From Ctena decussata (Eukaryota; Mollusca; Bivalvia; Lucinida; Lucinidae), in contig OZ022505.1 in the NCBI GenBank assembly GCA_963989385.1, forward strand, positions 57,291,737-57,355,736: a stretch of DNA of 64,000 bases, in the 5' to 3' direction. A model generated the notes under the pieces. It did not search any database. It was given only the letters and a program-made list of their open reading frames with translations, and had not been told where the DNA came from. Made by a program: the position numbers and the translations under genes. Shown in pieces: positions 10,867 through 21,395 of this stretch; position 1 is the stretch's first letter; the number at the start of each line of letters is the position of its first letter.

Positions 10867-12286
10867 ATACTTAGTTTGAATGTATTTTTGAATAGTCTGA
10901 ACCTTCAGAAACTAGGTTTAATTGTTCTGCTCGTCAAATTTTATTGTCAAAATAGTCAAATTAAGCAATGGGTGTGACTACCTATAGTGAAGCAAATATG
11001 ATTCCATAAGAGTCCTAGAAAAGACAGATAGTAGTCAATCGGGTGTAATATTTGTTTTTATATATTAAAATGATTGTTTTGACATGTAGTGATCAGATTC
11101 AGCGTTTGCCACCTTTACAAACTTGCATAACTCTGTAATGGGCAGTTATTTACGTTACCCTATTAAATTTTAACTATATAAAATAAGAATCGATGAGAGA
11201 TATGCCGCAATGATTTAACTTTATCAAATCTCAATATTTTCTTTAAGAATAGTTAATATGATATAAATTAAGCTGCACAGCAAACATGATATAAATTAAG
11301 CTGCACAGAAAACAGTTAAGAACATCGGGGCTGCTATTTTCGTTATAACAGTTCATGTACCCCTTTAAAACTTAAAACGCAATTGTTTGATAAAACATAG
11401 CCAAGACCATATAAGGTTGAGGTTTTTTTTTACATGAATGTGAAATCGTTTAAACCTACCGTATGAAATTTATCAGCGATATTTCCAAGGCGGTTTATTC
11501 ATTGTGGTGTATTGATGTTAAAGATTGTGGTGTCCACTGTTCTGTTGTTTTCGAAACCTTGGTTTATTTTGTCTATAATTTGCCATTATCCTGTTAAAAG
11601 TAGATGTTGTGTGTGCCTTGTTATGTTGGTAAAAGGCTAGCTATGAGGTCATCTGCATGGAATGGACTGCATGTTTATTTTGCTACTATCTAGTATTATT
11701 TGAGTATTTGTCTTTTTACTTTATGTTATTACTTCTAGTTTGGTATCATAGGAGGGTTGTGGCACCGATTAAATCCATGCCTGATCGCTGCCAGTTAACA
11801 CTACTTTATCTGTTTTGAGTTTTTCTTTTAAAAGCAATATTAAAACCATGGTTAAAAATATTTTGGGCGTTTAGCATAAATTTAAACCAAAGTAACGTAT
11901 ATAACACGATACAAAGTGTTATTTTTACTCCGCTGCTAGTGTAAAGTGCCATATGGCTACGGCAAAATGCTTCCCTGTACTTCATTTATTGAAAAATATA
12001 CATGTTTCTTTGTCATTAGGTATTATTTGGGCTAATTCGGAGTCAATTTGAAAAAAAAAAAAAAAAAAAAAGAAATCAGCCGAAGCTGGTGCTACGGGGC
12101 ATTGAAAGTGTTATAATATTTTATTCCCAGACACCGAGGTTGATGTCCTTGTTTTCTGTGATGCGGATTTTACTACAAGAGAATCTTCAATCACAATTTA
12201 GTTAAGCTCCTATCATTTCAAGTATTTTAGGTGAATGGATACAATCTTACGTGAAATAACTGCCAAGTTTACCTTTCCTTCCCTCC
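10867..12286. other. non-genic AT-rich stretch
   Basis: No gene is seen. It contains a 28-bp tandem duplication (ATATAAATTAAGCTGCACAG at 11261 and 11289), an A20 run at about 12052-12071, and two copies of the 14-bp motif at 11145 and 11892. Confidence 0.6.
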
Positions 12287-12291
12287 TTTAT

Positions 12292-12420
12292 CACAGGGTA
12301 TAATCGATTCCGCTTATTTTCGCTTCCTGCAGAGACTGTCCGTGGTATATGGCTTCCGCCGAGCCTGTACGCTATATTTTGCTTCCTGCAGAGAAAAACG
12401 GTTTCCGCTGGAACAATTCT
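12292..12420 (+). repeat. left terminal inverted repeat of the 6-kb element
   Basis: It runs from CACAGGGTAT to about GGTTTCCGCTGGAAC. Four subterminal units begin GCTTCC or GTTTCC at a period of about 30, 29 and 20 bases. It matches the reverse complement of 18140-18260 with only scattered differences. Confidence 0.8.
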
Positions 12421-12992
12421 GAAGGGGTAGTGAGGTAAGAATTCGTCTGGGACATTCAGTAACAATCAGAGACCAACCATTGTCATAAAATTAAGCACGC
12501 ATGTCAGTTTGTTATCAAACTTTGCAAAATATTTTTTCTGCGTTGGACTCTCACCGTTAATTTTAATGTGTTCACAGAAAAAAACAAAAACTGAATTCAT
12601 TTCTTTTTTATTTGTAAATGCTAAGCTAAAATACACTGATTTTCCTTTGTAGCTATCATATATTATTAACAAATCAGGTGTTAGAAACTTTAAATGTGAG
12701 AGTTACGAATTTACTGCATAAAATGGCAAAAAGAAATTGCACTATACGGCGTCCGCTTCTACCATGTACGGCTTCCTTGCTTTCGTTAAGAAGCTCTGTA
12801 CGGTTTCCGATGGCAAAATATCATATAAATCAATACTTTTGCCGAAACGTAATTGAATCTATTACTTTTTTCGGACGGTAAATGATTTGTAGAGATATCT
12901 TCATGGCATGGCAGCTGTTGTTTTCTGGAACATTTTCATGGAAAGTATTCATTTCTATAATGCAGCAATCTGAGGGAGACTAGAACAATATT

Positions 12993-13212
12993 TGAGCCTC
13001 GACACGACAAAACAAAGTGGTTGTGCACCCAGCGCAGACTCAGATCAGCCTGGACAGCCGCCCAGTCTGATTAGAGTCTTTGCTGTCTGCATGGAGGTAG
13101 ATTAGACCCTTAGTTACCCTTTAAGTGCTTAACGGAGACTCTGGTCAGACAGGCTGGATGAGCCTGTGCTGGGCGCACAACGACTTTGTTGCTTTGCTGG
13201 TATCGCGACTCA
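12993..13212 (+). mobile_element. palindromic MITE, P1 family copy C
   Basis: The ends are TGAGCCTCGACACGACAAAA and TATCGCGACTCA. The centre CTGTCTGCATGGAGGTAG sets plus orientation. It is more degraded than copies B and F, and lies inside the 6-kb TIR element, so it inserted there or was carried with it. Confidence 0.8.
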
Positions 13213-13985
13213 TTTGTTGCTTACATGGTTAAAATGCAGTGGAGAGCTGATAATATTATATATGTGTACATTTATGAATCACAATATTATATCTAGAGAG
13301 ACAGCTTTGTTGCAGTATGACTGTTAACCATATTGCCTGGTATGTGTGTGTGTTGGTAGGGAGGGAACGGTTACATCTATAGTAAGCCAGTACTGTTACG
13401 TGTATGCACTAAAGCTTACACTTTCGGGCCTTAGCAGCTCCAAAAAGATCGTTCTTTTCATATCTGCCACCCCGAAAGACACACCTGTTAATTAGAGAAT
13501 ATTTGCATTATTTGGCCTTAGTTCAAACGTCTATTTTTTCAGGAATGACCTGCTTCGAAAGCCCTACCTTTTTGCAAGGGGTTATTATCTAAGCCACCCG
13601 TTTAAATGCCCTCAGAGGCACCACTAAATCAGTTTTAAATATGAGCTCCATCCAACGACCCTCCCCCCTCCCACCCCCTCCCCAAGTCCGTTCTCTCCTT
13701 TGCTTTGATTTAAACAGTATACATTTCAGAAAGACATACATGATGTAAATATTACGTTTCGTTTTTTTTAACATATGCTTGTTGTACCTGTTGAACTCAT
13801 TGTACGACATTTTTCAGTCTGCTCTGCACTGTTTACTTCAACACTGACTTTGAACATTCGCTAGCGCATGCGCCAAGTTAATGTCGTGGTAAACAGAGCA
13901 CAATAAAACAAGAACTGTCGCCTGACAGCATAGCTCGCCTGAATTGGTGCTTGCCCATCACACAGCCGCTATGGTGGTGTGCACT
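13213..13985. other. non-genic interior of the 6-kb element
   Basis: No gene is seen. There is a C/T-rich tract at about 13650-13685. The open frame 13589-13810 (minus) only reflects that tract. Confidence 0.6.
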
Positions 13986-14361
13986 CTATGCATAAAACTT
14001 CAGGCAAGCATGTCCATAATGAAAACACATTTATAAACAAAAGCTATCTCAGAAATAAGTCTTAAAATAAAATTGAAATAAAAAAATGAAATGAAATTTC
14101 AAAGTCCACAAGCCCACAAGCTTGAGGTAAAAAAAACTGACGGGTAGGGGGAGAGGGGGAGGTGGGGGGGGGGCTATGCATAAAACTTCAGGCAAGCATG
14201 TCCATAATGAAAACACATTTATAAACAAAAGCTATGTCAGAAATAAGTCTTAAAAATAAAATTAAAATAAAAAGAAAATGAAATGAAATTTCAAAGTCCA
14301 TGAGCTTGAGGTAAAAAACTGACGGGTAGGCGGGAGGGGCGAGGGGGGAGGGGGGGAGCTA
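13986..14361. repeat. tandem duplication, ~188-bp unit
   Basis: CTATGCATAAAACTTCAGGC starts both copies at 13986 and 14174. Each runs through CATGTCCATAATGAAAACAC and AGCTTGAGGTAAAAAA to a G-rich end (GACGGGTAGG, then G-runs with A). The G-rich end differs in length between copies. Confidence 0.8.
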
Positions 14362-14374
14362 CTAGGATGTATCA

Positions 14375-15262
14375 AAACCCTGAACCATTATCTAACATCA
14401 GTCCAAGTATTAGTATCAACTGAGTCCATCATCATGGCACTGTGAAATTATGTCTTCATAAATATAAAACTTTAACCAAAATCTTTAAGACAAAATTCTA
14501 AGTCGATGACCTTGACTTCAAGGTCATCCAGTGGGGTAAGTATAAGGTGTTTTGTAAAAACTCAAGAAAGAGTCTAACATCAGTTCAAGTATAAACTAAA
14601 TCTCTGCAAAGCATTATGAATCAGTATGCAATTACAAAACTTTAAAAAAGACAAAAAATTCCCAAGTCCTTGACCTTGACATCAAGATCACTGAGCGGGG
14701 TTGGGGTAGTACTCTGTAGATCTAACTACAGTGCAAATATAAAAAAAAATCATCTATGGGTTTAGGAGATATGTGTCTTTAAAAAACTTCAACCAAAACA
14801 TCCCATCAATTAAAAGACAATATTCTAAGTCCATGACCTTGACATCAAGGTCACAGAGGGGGGTGGGGGTAGTACCTTCAAAAACTTTAGACCAATATCT
14901 AACTTTAGTGCAAGTATCAAAGGAATCCATCCATGGGTTAAGGAGATATTGGGCTTTATAAAACTTTAACCAAAACATCCAGTAAAAAAATACCAATTTT
15001 CTAAGTCCATGACCTCGACATCAAGGTCACGGAGTGGGGTGGGGGTGGTACCCTGTTAAACCTTAGACCAATATCTAACTACAGTGCAAGTATCAAAAGA
15101 ATCCATCCATGGGTTAAGAATAAATAGGTCTTTAAAAACCTTTAACCAAAATATCCAATCCGGACGCGGACGCGGACGCTGACGCGGACGCGGACGCTGA
15201 CGCCGACGCCGTGGTGACAACAATAGCTCTTCCTGAGCTTTCGTTCAGGCGAGCTAAAACAG
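14375..15262 (+). repeat. tandem array, ~170-bp unit, ending in a GACGCG array
   Basis: Four to five diverged units contain ACTTTAACCAAAACATCC, TCTAAGTCCATGACCTTGAC, ATCAAGGTCAC, a G-rich GGGGTGGGGGTAG, then CCAATATCTAAC and AATCCATCCATGGGTTAAG. The end is a GC-rich hexamer run (GGACGC, CTGACGC; 15161-15209), then TAGCTCTTCCTGAGCTTTCG, CAGGCGAGCTAAAA. Similar arrays with this terminal module are familiar from mollusc genomes (from memory). Each unit holds an inverted pair of TCAAGGTCA, a nuclear-receptor half-site motif. The open frames here arise from the repeats. Confidence 0.8.
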
Positions 15263-18139
15263 CAAACAGTGGACAAATGCAGTTGACAAGTAGAAAGTTT
15301 ACTGTAGACAGTTTACAGGTGATATTTAGTATGTGCACGTGTCTGCACATGATACGCATTAAACACAACACGTTCTGTAGTGTGAGTATGGTCTTGCGCA
15401 TGTGCAGTATGGGGTGAAAATACAGTACACAGAAAACTGTACACAGGACACTGAAGACATTAAGCAGTTCTAAGTGGAGAAGAAAATAGTCTTTTATGCC
15501 CATGCTCCTGCTTATGGGCAAACTGAATGGAAGGTAAAGAAAAGGTAGACAAGAAAAGTCCTATATCGAATATTTTATGCCTAATGCGTTTTATGTCTGT
15601 TACCAATTCAGAATCCCTATACGAACATACGAACTTCGTTTACGATGAATTGGTAAAACAATTCGTCTATTTCCATTTTGGCCGCCTTTACAAATGGGGA
15701 TAGCCTCTTAAAGATAAGAATTTTCCCTCTTGGAACAACTCCTTTCTACTAAAAGCAGACTTATATGGGCAGACTGCTGCTTTTACAAAGGGGAACAACC
15801 TACGTGACATTTCTTATTGCTGCTCTGGAGCTCTCTACTCATGCAGAAAAAAATGTTCCTAGCCTGCAAGTTTATTCATTTAATACTTTACCGCTATTAG
15901 CAATGACATTCGCAGAGTTGCTCCCCTTGAAAGTGTACCCATTCAGCTTAATATTGATACCACCTGAGAAAAGATATATATTGTTCATGGCCACGGGCGT
16001 TATGGGGTTTCATATCAAAGACGATGCAGAAGGAGAAAAGACAAAGTACAATATGGATACTTTCATATCACGTTTAGTAGTGGGATAAGCCCTGGCTTGC
16101 TAAGCTGGCATTCGGGACTCAAATCTCGCTGAAGGCGGCATTCTTTTCAACCGTAGACGGGGCTCCATTGCACTCAGACTTTTATTATTACCCTTCCATC
16201 AGCACATGACATGACTGAAATGGTGTTGCAATGTCAGGAAATCGCAAGTCCTCGATCTTTCATTCCATGTCTGCATTTGATTAATGATATTGGTCTCCGG
16301 TCCAGCAGAGACAATCTGTTTAATGCATATGCATCGTAACAAGAAAATTTGGAGTAGCAGATATTGAGAGACTTTCGAACACAAAGCATCGACATGACGT
16401 CACTGCCACACTGATACGATGTTGTACATGTATCTGGTGCGATTAATGTAGGGTGTATGGGTACTCCACCATGCTTTTCCGCAACTGTTGTGACTTCCGG
16501 TTTGCTTCCCTGTCTGACGAGAGCCCTTTCAAAATAAGGTCTACTCGTTAAGGAAAGAATTTCCTACTAAAAGATCAAATTATTTTTCAGATATTCCAAA
16601 CTGAGAAAGGAGGCAGAAAACTGAAAATGACAGAGTTTGATTATCATGAAGGTTTGCACGTTCACCTAAGCTGTACCTTTTCGCCAATTTTAAAACTCAG
16701 ACTCGCTGACTTTTGTGACGTAAAACATAAAATTTACAAAATGTGGATCTACATTTGTGATAAAAAAACTAATGTAACATGGAGTTTCAAAAAGCGCCCT
16801 CTGTATCAATCCTCGACCATTTTCAGCAAGAGTGCTAAAGCTGACTGATAATGGGGCGATAAATTGGTTGATGCTCGGAAACACCATGCGATAGACTCTC
16901 TACACCTCCACGAAGGGTATTCTAAATATTCGTGACATCAGTCTATATGTACAACTTGTCTATATTGTCGAAAAAAATCTTGGCACTGTCTTGAGAATTT
17001 AAGGGTGACAACTCTTCCCCTCTTGTATGTATACAGTATATCTGCAACTATCTGCTTCTCTGATAAGTTAACACAGGCATAATTTCAGAATGCTTGCTGA
17101 TTCGGGTATCAGCCCGCATATCATGCTCTCCAACAGGCGCAAATACATAAATACATGTAAGCGCCGTATGAAGGAGAAGAAAGCTTATTACAAACAATGA
17201 AATTCCACGCCTGGTACATATACGGACATGTTAAAAGCCATCGTAGACTCGTGTTGAGACCTTTTGACTCCCTTGGAACCTTAAGTAAAATAAAATAGGA
17301 ATCTAGCAGTATATATAAACAGGGCTCTTACATATACATACCAAAGCTAGAGAGAGAGAGTTTGGTGATATCAGGGACGATTTGTTAATGGGCATAAAAC
17401 AATGTTGTGTCTCCTATATGAACTGTCTCAACAAGGCAATTCAGACGAAAGAAACCTTGAATGGAGATAACCGACAAGGATCTCCAATTTATCACCTGTG
17501 GAGCCAAACTGACAACCAACGCTAATTTATCAGATATATATTATAGTGCAGTCATTATATAAAAGCTTGAATAAACTGTTCAAATAGTCCATTCTGAACT
17601 CGTTTGCTTTGAGTTAAAGCACTTTTAAAATACTGGAGGTTTGACCGTTCTTGTAACAAACTAGGATAGGCCACACATTCTGATAAGTTTATTCTCACTA
17701 CCCTGAGGCTACTGACTAGGTGGGGACGTTTAAACGATGTTTTAGCGCAAACTACCATGTACGTCTCAAGCGGAAACAGTACAGGAGCAAAGCGGACGCT
17801 GTACATAAGGTAAACCGTACACAGCATTTGTTTTTTTCATTTTGTTAACAACTGGCAGCCTTTCAGAAGTGAAGTCCTACGGCTTTTCAAAAAAGAATTC
17901 AAAATACATATTTAGCACAGAAAAATGCTGCATAATTCAACAGAATAGCTCGTAAAATACTGTTGGGAGAAATATCATAATTCTAACACGTAAGTCTAAA
18001 ATATGACCTTCTTTCGCATTTTTCTTGGATGGAATTTCAAGCTATTTGTTTCACAGTGTACGCAAAATAGCTAGATGGTAAGAATAAACATACATGAGAA
18101 AGCAAAAGCAATTTTCTTACCGAAAGATGACATTTCTGT
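15263..18139. other. non-genic interior of the 6-kb element
   Basis: I see no transposase or other recognisable product. The longest frames are 15132-15521 (minus, partly the hexamer array) and 15765-16088 (plus, 107 codons). The second has hydrophobic stretches but no family motif. Poor pol III B-box look-alikes at about 16110-16135 were not called. Confidence 0.55.
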
Positions 18140-18260
18140 CTCGGCGGAGGCCGTAGTTCTCTACAGGAAGCAAAATACAGCGTACAGGCTCGGTGGAAGC
18201 AATATACGACGGACAGTCTCTGCAGGAAGCGAAAATAAGCGGAATCGATAATACCCTGTG
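18140..18260 (-). repeat. right terminal inverted repeat of the 6-kb element
   Basis: Its reverse complement reads CACAGGGTATTATCGATTCC and continues through the same alternating GCTTCCTGCAGAG and GCTTCCACCGAG units as the left end. It is followed directly by TTTAT (18261-18265), the right copy of the target duplication. Confidence 0.8.
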
Positions 18261-18265
18261 TTTAT

Positions 18266-21027
18266 GGGAGTAAACTCTTAAAAGAAAGAATTTGCCTTTG
18301 TAGGAGAAAAGTGTTTCTCTTAAAAGTATATCTTAAAGGTTAAACCAGCCACAGAAGAAAATAGAAGGTCGAAAATCTTGTTTCCGTTCTAACAAATTGC
18401 AGTAAAACATTGAGGTGTGTCCATTAACATTAATACAGTATTATATCCATGACATGTTTGAAGATCATCTGGAAGTAAGGGCATAGCAGATTACTTGCAA
18501 GTGCAGACGATACTGTCTAGGCTCTACTGATATGATTATGACATTATCAAAATGATTGAATCAATGATAATTCACTTACTTTGTCTCATTTGTTTGATAG
18601 TAAAAAAAGGTAATGCATACAACATTTAAATGTAAATAAGTTGTGAGATTAAATATTGTGGTTTGTAATGATACCGTTAAATAATGTTTGAAATTCAATA
18701 AGATGAAGCATTGACGGTTCCTCAGATCTCCGAACGAACTCTTTTATTGTTAAGAAGTTGGCTTGTTTACGGCCATCTAGCAATATGGTCACCTGAATAG
18801 CTGCCCATTTTGCTTTCTGTTTTGTTTTGTAATATAAGATAGGTAAACATATATGTTCTGGCTGTTTTCAGTTGGGGTTGCTGAATGACAACCTGTTTGG
18901 GAAAGAACTGTTAATTCCGTTTACCGTACATGTCTTTCGTGAACTTTTGTCAATTTGTGTGTGTGCTTCTTTCCCGTTTGGTTCAAGGGCGGGATGTGGG
19001 ATCTGACTGTATTTACTTTTCATATTAATGCTTGTGTTTGCAGAAAATAACCGTTTGCAAGCAAAACACCTTAAACAGGCATAATACTGATGCAAATTAG
19101 GCACTATATAGAAATTTTGTGTGTATTTATGCTACTATTACACGTTTTGTTTGTAACAATGGCAATTTGAAGTAATGAAATGGGTACATCAAATGTTTAA
19201 ATCTCTTTAGAGATTTATGGTTATACTGCTGTTATGTTAACATTCGGAAACCCAATGTTTTGCTTTTAACATTTGAGGATTACTTTAGGACGGTTTACTT
19301 TCTGCTAAAGGCTACTCAAGCATAAATATAAACACTTGTTAACAGTAAAGGGGTAATCTGACAACTCTTTTATTGTTTAATGTTGTATACGTTACCTTTT
19401 TTGACTTCCAAACAAGGAATTTAAGGAAGTGATGTTTTCATTGATTTGATTTAAAAGTCATGTTGATAATGAACTGAAGATAATGACAATATGTCATAAC
19501 CATATTACCCATGGCTGGAAATGTCATCTGCACTTTCAAGAACAGAATCAATGAAACAAAATCTGCTTTCTTTTTCTCGCAGGTGGTTTTTGCTTTTAGA
19601 TTATCTTCAAGCATGCCATTGAAACAATACTGTGTAAATGTGAATAGCCACACCTCTATCTTTTATTGCCATTTGTTTGATGGATGACAACGTTTGTGAC
19701 ATCCTGTTTGTTTCCCTAGATATGAAACCCTTCCAAAATGGTCAACTCTTAATCCCCCTCTCCCCCATCCCTCTCCCCCTCCCCGCATTAAGAAAGGAGG
19801 CTAAAATATAAAAAAAAGATAGCAGAGTTATATTGCGCCACAATATATCAGTTCTCTTTTAGGTCTGGTGGAATGATAAAAGCTTAACTAAATTCCAAAA
19901 AAAGTTCTCTGGAAGCAAGATACGCATCAGAGAAAACACTACATTAATCTCGGTTTTAACTGAACGTGTATTCAGTAATGTAATGTTACTACACTGCCAA
20001 TGCCTCCAAGCAATAGCTTGAGCTAAGGTCTTTTTTTCAAACATATTCAGAATGAGCCCAAATGATCATAAACGTGATTTTCATTATGATGAAGTAAGAG
20101 AGAGCTATTCACTCTAGCCACGCTTGTGGCAGTAAAGTAACAAAAAAAACTCTTACCTTTTAACTTGTTATATACGTTACTTTGGTGAAAATACATGTGA
20201 TAAGGCAATAAATCTGTGATTTATTATAAAGTTTTTATGGGAAAAGGTCAAAACAGATAAAATAGTGTAAAAAGCAACATTTAGGAATTGATTCTCTGTG
20301 CAACAACCAACCCGCGACATCAAACTGGAAATAGCACCATAAAGGTAAAGTACTAAGACGAGTAGTAAGACGATACTATGGGGTAGTAAAATAGACTTGC
20401 AGCCCGAAGTCTGTTTTGATTTATTATAACTGAATACCTGCACACCACAGTTAAATATTATTAGGGCAAAGAGTAGGCGTGTGACCTAAAATGGTGTTTG
20501 TTTACATGTTTCATTATTTCTTTGGACATTTTTTTTGCATGGGTAGCATGAATCACTCTTTATATACACAATACCATGCCAATCATATTTGAGTGCGGAA
20601 CATATTTTCTTTGTGTTTTTGGACATTTAAAACTACCTAACCACTATGCTATTCAATGGACACGATTATTGAGGGTTATCTCATTGAACAATTAAGCCTA
20701 CGTGTTTCTCAAGTGGGTGGGGTAAATGCATATAGAAAATGCTCAAAAAAGAAAGCAGAAAATCGTTTTGACGCATTATGGCTCTAAATAGTAACACCTG
20801 TATTGAAACGATATCCCTAGAGTGGAAAAGAATGACATTGCTTCAAAACATGACTTCCACTGAAGTGTAACAATGCAACAATACATACCTTAAAGGTGTT
20901 GTTTTCTGCCGTAGGGTACCAAGAAACACATGTGAAAAAAAAACATAATGACAATAAAATTTTGAGAGCAGAACAATCAAACCTCCTTTCTGAAGGTTAT
21001 GGCTAGAAGAAAACGTAGTCAAACCAA
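18266..21027. other. non-genic AT-rich stretch
   Basis: No gene is seen. It carries motif copies at 19382 and 20167 and a C/T-rich tract at 19746-19787. The short open frames show no motif. Confidence 0.6.
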
Positions 21028-21032
21028 GGAGA

Positions 21033-21083
21033 GCAGAGGGTGCCACCTCTTTCAATTTTTAGCTGACTTGGCTCCTAGAGTAT
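21033..21083 (-). repeat. repeat shared with 10779-10866
   Basis: On the minus strand it reads ATACTCTAGGAGCCAA then GAGGTGGCACCCTCTGCT, as at 10802-10866 but with a shorter gap. It abuts the degraded left end of P1 copy D. Confidence 0.55.
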
Positions 21084-21295
21084 AAACAAACAAACAATAA
21101 AAGGCATGTGCGTCCAACGAAGACGCAGATCAGATTGCGCATCTGCCCAATCTGATCAGAGCCTTCGCTGTCCGCATGGAGCTAGCTTTGATCCTAAGCT
21201 TCTGTTTAAGCTTACAGAAAAGAGTCTGATCAGACTGATCTGACTATTTGTTGGCCGAACATGGCACTTTGTTTGTTTTGTCGTGTTGCGGTTCA
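21084..21295 (+). mobile_element. palindromic MITE, P1 family copy D (left end lost)
   Basis: The right end GTTTTGTCGTGTTGCGGTTC is clear. The left end is reduced to AACAATAAAAGGCATGTGCG, so the first ~20 bp of the terminus is missing. The interior (CAATCTGATCAGAGCCTTCG, CTGTCCGCATGGAGCTAG) is typical plus orientation. Confidence 0.75.
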
Positions 21296-21395
21296 GTTAT
21301 CTCGAGGAAAGGCCATAATCAAGGGTCGGATTCCTCCTGTGCACCAAGAAGAACAGTACACGGGTAACCACTGGCAGAATTTTCATAACAGAATT

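Larger units (their letters stand above)
12292..18260. mobile_element. ~6-kb element with long TIRs and 5-bp target duplication
   Basis: The left end (CACAGGGTATAATCGATTCC) and right end are inverted repeats nearly identical for about 120 bp. TTTAT lies directly outside both ends (12287-12291 and 18261-18265), a 5-bp target duplication. The TIRs contain ~30-bp direct repeats alternating GCTTCCTGCAGAGACTG and GCTTCCGCCGAG; weaker relatives (TACGGTTTCCG, GTCCGCTT) lie at about 12745-12800 and 17760-17815. The interior has a nested P1 MITE and two tandem arrays, but no transposase I can recognise. The 321-bp element at 37055 has the same ends. The CAC start with a 5-bp duplication recalls Transib/ProtoRAG elements, but the superfamily is not established. 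Confidence 0.75.

Noticed and set aside
15132..15521. 129-codon minus-strand frame with a Ser/Ala run
   Set aside because: The low-complexity part is the GACGCG hexamer array; the rest has no domain or coding signature.
15765..16088. 107-codon plus-strand frame inside the 6-kb element as a transposase
   Set aside because: No DDE-type motif, zinc finger or HTH pattern could be seen; it is within the chance length for this much sequence.
16076..16160. Possible SINE head (ACTCAAATCTCGC)
   Set aside because: No convincing A box and a poor B box.
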